Assembly (NCBI GenBank): GCA_933228895.1
Contig: OW121846.1
Coordinates: forward strand, 45,836,107-45,900,106
DNA: 64,000 nucleotides
Direction: 5' to 3'
From: Platycnemis pennipes
Lineage: Eukaryota > Arthropoda > Insecta > Odonata > Platycnemididae
In this document: in pieces, positions 11,004-22,007 of the stretch
Numbering within the stretch: position 1 is the first letter of the stretch
Layout of the letters: each line of letters opens with the position of its first letter
The notes under the pieces: model-generated
Told to the model about the DNA's origin: nothing
Seen by the model: the letters and a program-made list of their open reading frames with translations, nothing else
The model's database searches: none
Position numbers and translations under genes: made by a program

Positions 11004-14000
11004 AAGAATATGAAACTTTTAAGCGTTAGAATAAACCGTGTTGATGATAAAATTTAATGAAATTCACATATCTCTTAGGAATTAATGTTTTACACAAGTA
11101 TTGGGTTCAATATGTTTTAGGTTATTTTGGACGTAAAGAATAAGTTTTAGTAAGTATGGGCAAAATGCGGCTGTTTGATTGATGATGCGTTACTTTTAGC
11201 AACGCTGGCCGAGGTGTGAAGAGAGACTTACAATGCACCGCACTGCATAAAAATAAGCCCTTTGTGGGCCTTACCGTCCCGCCACGACTGCGGCTGTAGC
11301 GCACCATCCGTCGTAAACTCTTCCTCCCTAAACAAACTCAATTGCCATTACCAGGGTGTGAAACCACGACCACCGGGTTACCAAAGGCCGTGGTGTATCA
11401 CTAATGAAGTTCAAATGGGACTGTAACGGAATGGATAAGTTCAGCTGCGGCGTCGATTCGTTCCAGAATTTTTATTTTATATCCTAAATATATTTGAAAC
11501 AGCCCGGAATGTATTTTGGAAGAATTTGCACGTTTACCGAGAGAATAAATTAGGGAATTGCAAAAATATGATTTCACTAAAAGACTTTTTCATGAATAGT
11601 GAGTATCATCTCGTATTTTACATTGCTGTTCAGACGATATTTTCGGCCTGGTTGGTTTTTGTAGTTATATCTTCCAGTCCTTAATACTTTTTATTCAGTA
11701 TTCATTTTTGTGTCCACCTTATATTTTTTGCAGCAATCCATACAAAAGTCCTTTCTAGCTTTGCTGCCTTTGTTTTGAATGATTGAATTTCAGATTCGGG
11801 ATACTGTCATCGGTGGCGAATCATTTAAGTTGTGCGATGCCTTAACAATATTTTTAATATACAAGAGGAGTAAACATTTATCATAGCCCTCAGTCCGGAG
11901 AATTTCGCTGGTTATCGCCAAAGTTCTCCCTGACATTTTTGAAGCTTGACATTGTAAAAACCATAGTAAAAATGAGTATCGTTAGCGGGAACATTATTTA
12001 TTTGTCAGTGAACGTAAGCGAAAAAAAAACTCCATCCAAGACTTCATGAAATTTCTCATTTTTCTCCCGTCGAAGAGATGATAATTGTTGGTTACTCAAT
12101 AAATATCTCGAATGGGATAGCCAACCCGTTAAGTCTGGTTGAAATGAGGCTTAGGATTTTGCTGTTTTCGAATATTTTTTTGGTCTTAACGATTCGTCAG
12201 GTTGAGCTAGCTATTAGCGAAAGCTGTGTTTTTTCAGCGGCCTAGATAAAATGGTGGAAATTCTCGGCTCGTTTCGACTGAGACGACGGACACATCTTCC
12301 ATCTCGCGCAACGGCGGCAGTCGTCTTGATTGACCACGTCCGTGGCTGGCTCACGACTGAGATCGCGAGCCAATCCCCCGTCGCCCATTCCGTTCGGGTC
12401 GTGCCGACCGGTACGTGCTCCTCCCGACGGAATCCACATCACGACCGCAACGGCAAGCATTGCCAAGACGCGGAGCGTCTTGAAATCCACAATTTGCGGA
12501 ATAGAACCTCGTTTGTATTCCGGAGTGGAAACCTTTCGGTTTAAAAGGGGACCCCGAAGCGGTGCAGCTTTTTTTTGGGATTTTTGCCATCGCGGGAACG
12601 AAAGTGACAATTGGTAAACTTCGGTGGAGTTAGCAGGCCAGCGAAGATCCCATAAGACGCATAAATATAAATTTCTATTCGCTAACGCCAAAACCTGGTT
12701 GCGGTTCAATATGTACCGCATGCCAATTGAATGTAGTTGACTGAACAATGAATTAATCTGTTAAGTATATATTGTATCTATTTATAATAACTTTAAATGA
12801 TCAATAATATCTACGGTAAGGACCATCATTAGTAGCAATATTTTGCGTGAAAAATAAAGGTAATCACAACAAGTATATAAACAGTTTCCAAAGCATATAG
12901 GCAGAAATGTGTTCTATTCAACGCTGAACTTATAATAATATGTATTTAGTTCAAACAACAATTGAAAACTATTTCATTTCACTGCAAAACTCAAAGCAGG
13001 GTTTCTTAACTATGTCCTTAATAGGAGTTAACATATCTCTTGAAGTACATGCATTTCATTTACACAAAACTTCACCGCATAGAGTTGCTCTAACGTGCGC
13101 TGTATATTGAGTTTGTGATGCGTCACAAAACACGGTTTGCTGGAAAAATGTTTCTAACTCTCGCAAGGCTCAGAGTCAACGGAGCTTTTTCGATCATTAC
13201 TTAGCACCCCTCGTCTTCATTCACGCTAAAAACTGCGTCTCTCTAGCCCTTCTGGATGGCTAGAAAAATACATTATTGCTACTTTCCCGACAAACCACAT
13301 TTTCCTAAAGCTCTCGATACGAGAGTAACTAGTAAGTTTAAATAGGAGCGTAGCCATGACGAAAAGTAAAAGTGGCCCTCTGCTCTTCATTTACCATCAT
13401 CCTCTCCGACGTTACACGCACGCACGAGGTATACATAGGTCCTATTCAACGCCCATCGCCAGTAAAATTTTCAGTCCGAAGTTGAAAGAATGACCATTCA
13501 TTAACTCTACGGGAAAAAAAAGAATGCCACTCTTTGAAAAATGGCAAGGTACTCACTTCATCATATCACATTTCTTGATAAGAGATGTTTCACATCAAAT
13601 GTTGCCCTTACTTAATGCATTGTTTTTATTTTAATCATAACACATTTCACAATTATTTTCAGTTAACTTCAGAATCGTTAATTCCGCCTGGCTGTAAGGC
13701 GACTGCTGCGCCTTACCATCCTTGGTGAGGCAATACATAAACAAGGGTTGTTTACTTTAGGTACAATGATACGAGATATTGCGATATTGTTGCCGGCTCT
13801 TTGGTACCTTCCCTCTTCCCGTCTCCGTTCAGCAAGAGTCTCGAACGGACGAAATGAAATTCATGTGGGCAATGATGAGTGCTTCCCATATAGTCCATCG
13901 TCATCAGGAACCTCGCTTCCAATCGAGATTATATACTACTTTTTCCATTTTAATGATCGCTGGAGCCATCATCAAGATGATTGCCCACTCCTCGGCTCCC

Positions 14001-16554
14001 TTTCCCGGAAACTGGCCGCGGTGGCCAGGTTGATAGGTTGAAAGTCCCATGTTGTAATCCATTCCATTCATCGAATGCATTTCGTACACATACGTTGGGT
14101 TTTTCCTATGATTAGTTTTGCCTCTTAGACTCGTCGTAGCGTTAGTGATGTTAGAAGATTTTAATTGTAGTCATTGTTAACTACTTAGCACGCTTCAAAG
14201 TTTCACACTTCAAACTTCCCGATTTAGTTACTTTTACCTCTTTCATTTATGCCATCCTCTCGTCTTTGACCTATATCCTCACGCCCCTTTTCGTCTGCCA
14301 ATATGTGAAATTTGGATTCAGGTGCTTGAAATCCGTAGGTTTGATCACACACCATTATTTTAATGTAAAAGTACGACACGTTTAGCAGACATGCTGGCAG
14401 TTACGTTTGAACCCACTATCTTCGGATTCTCTGGCCGTTGCGTTACTAATTTGATTACCTCCTCTGGCTTCAAATATCAAAACGGAAGTTATGGTCTAGT
14501 GTTATATATGTACGGCGGTTTATGCTTCACGATTCTTCTTTATTACATGTTTAAGAATTTAGTTTGTGTGTGTTCTAACTGCGCTGAGACTCTATCTGAA
14601 TACATGACCTTTCCGCCTTCAATCTCAAAAATTGCAGTCTCGGCGACTGAGGCAGGATTCGAAACCAGGCCTTTGGATTTTCCAGGTGCTAATCTGGCCA
14701 TCTCTACTTGGTCACAAACCCCACAAAGATCATATAATGTACTTTTATAGAGGAAGTGAGACTTCTTTCGAAAAAAATTATTTTGCGTTGCGTGGTTTAT
14801 TTTGGTAATAACGTGCCCCAGGTGCTAAGACCATATCATAATGTTCAAACATAATTTAATCCTAAGGTAATCTGAGAATTTTTTCCCGATCTGGGTTACA
14901 AAAATATGACATTTAAGTTTCCAGATAGGCACTTTATTGCCCTGGCTACTACGGCCGGCTTGGGGAGTATATACAAAGTATTTCAGTATGTTGACTACGC
15001 GACATCACCTTTATCACTATTATTTCTTTACTAGTGGTGATGGGATTTAGTTTGGACATGTCCAAGCTGCCGATGCTATAACTCCTTAAATGAGTATAAT
15101 TCACCAAAGATCACGATATAAAATGTCAGAGAAACCACGACATTTTAGTCACCAGGCAGGTACGTAGCCAGTCGATCTACCAAGGCCGGCTATGGGCTTT
15201 TAATTCAATCAAGTGGTGCTCTCTCTTTTTATAATACTTTTAATGCACTGCGCGCTTCAACTCAAAGCGCCATCTTCAGGTTCATGACGTCTTGCCTCCG
15301 CCCATCCCGTTGGTGAGGATAATATGAGATAACGCGACGGGATGAAATCGTGGTCATGGAATAAATGAATCGACGGGTGATTTTATCGTGCGTGATTTGC
15401 GGATTACGTGCAGATGGAATTGCGACCTCCGTGGGCAGGATAAGTGGGTGGGGAAAGACATCCGCAAAAACAGGTCCGTGCAGCGTCTGTGGTCGGGATT
15501 TTTTTTAAAGACTGCCGCAATTGGTTCTGTGCACGGGTCAAATCTCTAGCGACGACCAAATCTATCACGTTGCTTTGCATGTATTTCTCAACACTTCGCG
15601 CTCACTTAGTAGCTTGTGCAGCGCGTAGGAGAAATAAAAAGTGTGGAAAATAGAATCGAGATTGCGGTTGAGTAATGAACGGGTCAGCAGTTACCCACCT
15701 GTAAGTTGATGAAAAGAAGAGGGGGTGATAGTGTTAGAAGGGGTTCGGAAAGTGGAGCAGTTGTGTCTGGGTTGCGTTCGTTCCTACCTGCGCGGGCAAC
15801 TTAGGCCACGTAATTATTGCCAGTAATTGTGAAACTTGAAAGTACGTGGCGGTGTGCGTTCCCTTGCCTGGATACGAACCGCAGCCTTGGGACGATTGAA
15901 CGCATTCGCTGTCCGCCTCACCGATTGGACTTGTTTGAAAAATAAATGGGCTCTGTATGCGTCAGCGGCAAGGCAGTACCGGTGCGAAAAGACAAGATCA
16001 GAAGAAGACAAGAGCACGGAAAGGCTAAGTGGTGGCGCTGGTACAATGTCACTTTTTTCACGAGCACATGCGGGCATTTCAGAATAAGCGATTTATCTCT
16101 CGAGCGATGAATTTCTGCCGGAAAGAGTGAAAAATTATTTTATCCATTAATTTTGTAAGAATAAGTCAGCTATGGTGTGGATACAGCCCAGATTTACCGA
16201 GATAGTTTTTCGTACTTTTGCTAAAGCCAGAGGTTAGTTCTGGACAAGTGAATTTATTAAAAATATGCTCGAGGGAAAATGAAGCAAAGAACTTCGTGGA
16301 AATTAGAAATAAAGAAGTATTGAGATGCAATTGAGATTGGCTATCAAAGGGGAAGGAGGAGGGACTTCAATTAACCGGAGTTTGGATTAAAAATAGATAA
16401 TTCCAGATTTATAAGAGGTTAACTAATATAACAGACCTGCATTTGATTTTACACATATTTCCACGAGAACATGGGTAAGAATTGCATTTTTAAGTGCTTC
16501 AAAGGCGAAAGCTACATCACACCGTCTAGCCTAACATAAACCTAAGACAAACAT
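11004..16554. other. intergenic, scattered worn SINE heads and two GC-richer patches
   Basis: Reversed box-B strings occur at about 14405, 14658 and 15870 (for example GCAGGATTCGAAACCAGGCC), likely worn SINE heads. GC-richer stretches at 12240-12560 and 13790-14040 have open frames on both strands. Only the first is worth a tentative call. Confidence 0.35.
12242..12460 (-). CDS. possible exon or small gene for a secreted peptide (unrecognised)
   Basis: On the minus strand an open frame to TAG at 12242 contains FKTLRVLAMLAVAVVMWIP, a signal-peptide-like stretch. It is followed by a Gly/Arg/Asp-rich part and CRRCARWKMC, then SSQSKR-AENFHHFI, in which KR could be a dibasic cleavage site. The stretch is more GC-rich and CpG-rich than its surroundings. 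A Met at 12460 gives 72 residues, while the frame is open to 12748. I do not recognise a family, and frames are open on the other strand too, so this may be chance in GC-rich DNA. Confidence 0.2.
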   Translation of the reverse strand: MLAVAVVMWIPSGGARTGRHDPNGMGDGGLARDLSREPATDVVNQDDCRRCARWKMCPSSQSKRAENFHHFI

Positions 16555-16645
16555 AAAACCTGTGCCTGAGGTGGGGAGTCGAACCCTCAACCATTGGGTT
16601 CCTAGGTTGGAAAATACTGACTCGGCTACCCCGGCCAGCATACAG
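16555..16645 (-). mobile_element. tRNA-derived SINE head
   Basis: GGGGAGTCGAACCCTCAACC (B box reversed) and GACTCGGCTACCCCGGCCAG (A box side reversed) sit at tRNA spacing. The body after it is not recognisable. Confidence 0.5.
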
Positions 16646-19600
16646 ACGTGGTTACCCTGAGAGTAGAGAGGCAATGCGGGGAAAAATAACTAAACAATAA
16701 CTGGACTATTTTATAAAGTGTGTACTTCTTCCTGATTTCGTAGTACCAATGAAATTTTTGGTGCTGATAATTGAGGCATATGTATCTATTTTTTCACCTC
16801 TCTTCCCCTTCTCTCAACACTATAATGCAGTGCTGATATCTGCCTATATAATATTATCTGCTATAAAATCTCTACAAATGTCACCAATAGCAGTAATTGT
16901 TACCATACATTAGTAAGATAAATTTCGCAAAACGTTTCATAGCTTAATGCAATGCTTAAATTAGATCGTGTAAGGGAATTATTTCACCGCATGTGAGATA
17001 CAGGCACCCAAAAAAATAATGCTCTCTCTTAAAATATGCCGTGGCTATCGAAAAGCAATTGAAACCCACTAAAGGTGCAGAGTGGACTTGTGGAAGGAGC
17101 TGTATTGAATAATTTTCTCAGCCAGAAAATTGAATCAAAATAGTGATTAAGTTTAACATACAAATGCATTTGTATGATTATTACACCATTATTAATTATA
17201 TAACTATTAAAATTCAAAGAGCATTCCCTCGATTCCACCTCAAAATCATTTTTATTGTGAATGTATTAATTTTTAAAGCGAAACGGCAACGACAATTGCA
17301 GCGCCATATGAATCTCACTAACGCACTTTGTCTGCAAAAACAAAATTAATTGGTAATATATTGGAAACTAGGCGAATCGGTGCCCTATGATTGCTATGTC
17401 ATTCCTCGGGAATAAGCCCACCTGATATCAGTTACTTGAAAAAATGACTACTGTTTGTGACATGAAAAGCCAAGCTTTTTCCTATGTGTTGCCCATTTTC
17501 CTCACTGAGCGGATATAATTTCAGCTCCGATTTGTGGACAAAGTAGGAGTGAACTGAATTAGAGCTATAGTAAGCATGTGGGGTTTATGTTGCCTAAGCA
17601 TTTAGATTACACTTTTTTCTATGAGGGTCCAAAATAATTGTCTTACGATCAACCACTTGGCCAGGCCATTTATGATTACCATGCCAGGTTTCAAACCAGC
17701 TGTACGGTTTCATTTTTCGCTGGGAACTTATCACCCACCTCATTTTTTAGGTGGGTGATAAGTTCCCATGAGTAGAAAGTTATTATGGGCTAGAATGGCC
17801 AAGACCAGGTCTCGTCGTTGTTCGGAGAGCAATTTGCTCATTATTTCAAAGAGAATAGAATGTTGAGTCACTGATGCGTGAACTTCGGAAGAAGTTTTTT
17901 TCCACTTTAAAGAGATACGCGTTAAGTGTTTTGATTATTGTTGGGAGAAAGAAATTTACTTAGCGATTATCACTAAAAAATATTTTCATTCACGACCCGG
18001 GTTTCCATGAGTGTTTTTGGTGTTAAATAGGGGGAACATGTTCGGACCGCTTCAAGAAGTTATATATATGATATGAGCACTGAAGCTGGTATGAGCTGGT
18101 TCATTATCGACAAATTCTTGTTTACGGGCAGAACTATACTGGAGCTTCCTTCACTAATTCTACTCAAGAGGGTATTCAGTCTTGTCCCGGAATTGGTGTG
18201 TCATGGTGGTCATGAAGTGGTCTGGTGTTTTCACTCAACGCACCTTCTAAGCTCAAAATATATGCTGATATTTGCGAATTAATATAGAGCATTTGTTTCC
18301 CTGACAGAGTCAACGTCAATGTATTTTCATGCCTGTTAGTGATTGAGGAAAATAGCCGTTGTATAAAGCGATAGTTAAGTGTTTCGTGCAATCACTAGCG
18401 TCACCCACATTTCCGTTCGTCGCGTGTACATCTGTGCAGTGAATTAGTTATGCATGATATAATTTTGAAACGGGAGAACTGGTGAATCCCAGTCACTGTG
18501 TATCTTCAAACCTATCCCTGTGGAAATAATCAGTCTTCCGTAGACCTTGGGGTGGTGGTTTGCAGGCGTTATATACGAGGGGCGAGTGGCGTTATGTACG
18601 AGCGGCCAGTGATGTAAGTAAATATACTTATAATTTCCTCTGTTATACGTTGAATTGTATCGTTTTTCTCTATCTTTTATGCTTAAAAAAAAAGATTTTT
18701 TCATCGGTATTTTCGCTATGAAGTCAGTGACCTATGACGAAAATTACCACTCAATAAAGAAAACATGTTGGCCCTTTCTTGTAGCGAAATAAGAGAAAGA
18801 ATTATTTAGCAAGGTGTAATTGTCCATATTTTACAAAACTCATTTGTATACAGCACTTCCGATGCATATGCTATGAATGTGATAGTGAAATTGCCTTTGT
18901 AAAAAAATATGTTGGCGAATATTTCGGTGAAAGGAATGAAAGTGAGAATAAGCGCATCGAAAAAAGATGAACTAATTCATGAACCGAACAGACGTATTCA
19001 ATGACTATAGAAAGCAGTCACACTAAATACTCCATATATTGTGACATATTTACTATTTCTCAAAATAAAAACAGTAACATTTGGAGTTTTTGTAAGTAGA
19101 GAAAGATATTATTGTATTATAAGCGACGTGTAATGCATCATATTACGCTCCACCGTCCAAGTGGTATCGGCTCAACAAAAGTGTTTCAGGAATCGTAAAA
19201 ACCTGGAAATTTCTAATTTATAGCTCCGTGCTAAACATTATTGAGGTTCATAATAATCAGTTAGTGATGCCTGTTAAATGGGACTATTCTCAACCAGGAT
19301 GAATTCCAAATGAAAAGTGCGATTCAGCTGCGGTGTATCGTGGAATTCGACTAAATGTCAGAGAGTTGTGACCATGCATAGACAACTTTAGTGTTTTAGT
19401 AGGTATCAAAAGGGTCGAATTTCTTATGAGATTTTTGAGCTTCGAGGGTAAAAGTGAGAACGGAAAGATTTTTTTAGTGAAACCGGTAGGAAAAAATATA
19501 AATATTTTAGTTGAGAAAAGTCTAAATTTTTGCTTACTAGGGGAAAATTACACCGTCCGTATGAAGTTAGAAGTATTTATTGGGCAATGTTGCGTCATTC

Positions 19601-19772
19601 AGAGCCTTTAAAAAAATAAAACAAGAAATTATGGAATCAAACTATAAGCTTTACGCAATTCCATGCGTGCAAAGTGGACAATTTTTCCGAGAGGCAAGCC
19701 GAAACACCGTTTGCGACTAACAAGGAATCAGCCAATAAAAGAAATGGTTGGCGAGTTTACGTTGTGGAAGTT
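16646..19772. other. intergenic, no gene recognised
   Basis: Apart from the hairpin at 17721 and a tRNA-like string at 17650-17705 (TTGGCCAGGCC ... CAGGTTTCAAACCAGC), nothing is recognisable. Confidence 0.4.
17721..17768. repeat. perfect inverted repeat, 20-bp arms and 8-base loop
   Basis: TGGGAACTTATCACCCACCT, then CATTTTTT, then the exact complement. It lies just downstream of a tRNA-like SINE head (about 17650-17705) but no transcription unit is evident, so a terminator role is not supported. Confidence 0.9.
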
Positions 19773-19979
19773 ATTCATTATAAAAAAGAAAAAAACTTAT
19801 TTCTTTTCCACAAATATATTTTAAACAAATCAACCGGTTTCGGCCTTCTCAGGCCATTCTCAAGATTAGAGTGTTTGGTTGCTGTAATCTTGAGAATGGC
19901 CTGAGAAGGCCGAAACCGGTTGATTTGTTTAAAATATATTTCTGGAAAAGATCTAAGTTTTTTATCTTTTATAATGAAT
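19773..19979. mobile_element. fold-back (long inverted repeat) element
   Basis: Two arms of about 95 bases (19773-19868 and 19885-19979) are complementary, the inner 57 bases perfectly. The loop is 16 bases. The core arm contains CAACCGGTTTCGGCC and CCTTCTCAGGCCATTCTC. It is a MITE-like fold-back with no coding capacity. GAATCAGCC occurs near both sides (about 19725 and 19976) but is not cleanly adjacent to the arms. Confidence 0.8.
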
Positions 19980-20224
19980 CAGCCGTTGTTACCAAAAGAT
20001 TAGGAACTCCAATTTTCACTACGGTTCCAAGATTGTGACGGGTAATTACGACGGTTTAGTAATATTTGCTCAATAGGAATAATTAGCAGAGGAAAAGCTT
20101 TTTTACGAACTATAAAGGAAAACAAAGTTCAAACACCGCTTCTGTTCAAATAAATCAGGAACTGTCAGCCAAAAACAAGTTCATTCGGTTTTATGAAAGA
20201 AAGCACGATAGAAAAACACAGTGA

Positions 20225-20690
20225 ACATATCATGCTTATTTTCAGCTTAAATTACTATGATACAATTGATGACGATGCAGTGAGTGATCGCAAACTGCAG
20301 AACATCATATTTTAAAACCGAGCAAAAAGTGGGATTGACACCTTAGATATTCTGTGCGCATCCTACAACTTAGCAAGAAATACAAGGCGTAGTCCCATGG
20401 CTTTATATTTTTCAGTGTTGAATGTAGTAGAAATGAACTCTTTCATAATCTACTTGGGGAGTGGTAACAGGAAAATAAACGTGAAGAACTTCTAAAAAAA
20501 CTTGCTTATGAAAAGACAAAAGATCGTATCGGGAAGCGAGCTAAGCCTATTGGCTGAGATACAGAAGAAAAAATGCTGGAATGGAGGCGTTCATGTTTGG
20601 AGAATGAAGAGAATCAGCCGAAGAAGAAAAGACCTACGCCCTATGTTGCAAAAAGAAGAGGAATAATTATGTACTAATTATAAATGTCAA
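20225..20690 (+). pseudogene. piggyBac transposase C-terminal remnant
   Basis: One frame reads SDRKLQNIIF, a stop (TAA at 20313-20315), NRAKSGIDTLDILCASY, then NTRRSPMALYF and NSFIIY. This is the piggyBac block normally read as F-Y-N-x-T-K-x-G-V-D-x-x-D, then C-x-x-Y followed by R-R-x-P. After FIIY the frame is broken, and a shifted frame continues EELLKKLAYEKTKDRIGKRAK and a Lys-rich tail to about 20670. It has several stops and no intact DDE domain, and cannot make an active enzyme. I could not find its TTAA ends. A fold-back sequence sits just upstream. Confidence 0.75.
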
Positions 20691-21483
20691 TATGGCGTAA
20701 AAGTCATTTGTATACAGCCATCCCGATTAATATTTTGTAACTTTGATGAGAGCATTGCTGGTGACGGAAAAAATGAAAATGGTCAATATTAATGAGTAGT
20801 ATGTCTAACAAGTTGAAAATAGGTAATGTAAAAAAGTTCAAGTTAATGTATGCTTTGTTTTAAATTGTGTATTAATATATGATGCGCTCAAAAATTAGAG
20901 GTAGAGAGAGAGGTGTTAAATGTTTTACTGCTATAGACACGAATTTGACAATGACGCGAAGAGGGGTATATAATTTTTAAGTAATTAGACATGATTGGAT
21001 GGAATAATTAATTTTAAAAATATAGATTTTATTCTTATGTAGTTAAAATCATTGATTATACAATACCTAAAAGTTTTCACATTCACATCACTGAAACCTT
21101 TCACATTCGCGTGATCGATCATGTTCCAGCAGAAAGTGCGCCTGACGGAAGGTTAAGCATGAATAGGCACGTTAGCTAAGTGATCAATGTACTCCCAATC
21201 AATAACGACTGTTCTTGATCTAAAGCAATGATATTCGATTTGACTCCAATTTTTTTCTAGTTTAGGAAGTCCTTCCTATTTCAATATTTTTTGCTTAATT
21301 TCGATTTTGACTGATGTTTCACCTCATCACTTTAGTAAGATGCTATTTTGACCATTGCCTTCCTCTGGATAAATCATTTGAAGAGGGTTCAAAATTGTCA
21401 AAATCACATGAATTTCCCAGACACTTTCTATTAGGCCACCCTATCCCGTCCAGTTTTTGGAAAAACAGGCGGAGCGATAAAAT
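20691..21483. other. intergenic, nothing recognised
   Basis: AT-rich DNA between the piggyBac remnant and the second 520-bp repeat; part of it may be the decayed 3' end of the piggyBac element. Confidence 0.35.
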
Positions 21484-22007
21484 AGGGGCGTTTAATCGGA
21501 ACCGAAATTGCAATTTTGTGCACGAAATCGTTAGATGAAAACAAAAAAAGAATTTCAGTGAAAAAATTAATCTTCTAACCACCACCATTCACTCATAAAT
21601 TCAAAATTAAAATAAGCAAAAGGTGACGCCCACCGAAAAAGCTGCTGTGATAACATTGGCGTCATTTTCCTCCCGTCCTTGACTGCTTTTCGTGGAAGCA
21701 AAGGGAGTGGAGGGGGGTTCTGGGAAGGTCTGCTCGCACAGATTTTGTCGCAACTGTCCCATTGGCAGAGTCAGCTGTGTCTCCCCCATTGCGATAAGAC
21801 AAAGTAGCATCGCGGGCTCAGTTGTGATTGAACGAAGTCGTTATACGTCAAAGGTTGCACCACGCCCACTTTTCCGAAAGGGTTAAACACATCAGTTTTT
21901 CGCCGCTTATAACTCGATAAATAATTGACGGATCAAAAAACGGAAAAATACCGGTATTTTTATTTCAAAAACTCTATCAGACTCGGCAACAAAAAAATAT
22001 GGTAACG
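21484..22007. repeat. 520-bp interspersed repeat, copy 2
   Basis: Same orientation and full length as 2541-3063, from AGGGGCGTTTAATCGGAACC to AAAAAAATATGGTAA. The two copies differ by scattered substitutions and very small indels. Frames on both strands in this stretch are chance readings of the repeat. Confidence 0.75.

Noticed and set aside
13748..14089. Overlapping frames on both strands, including a Met-rich minus-strand peptide
   Set aside because: Three frames are open at once and none shows a domain or signal peptide.
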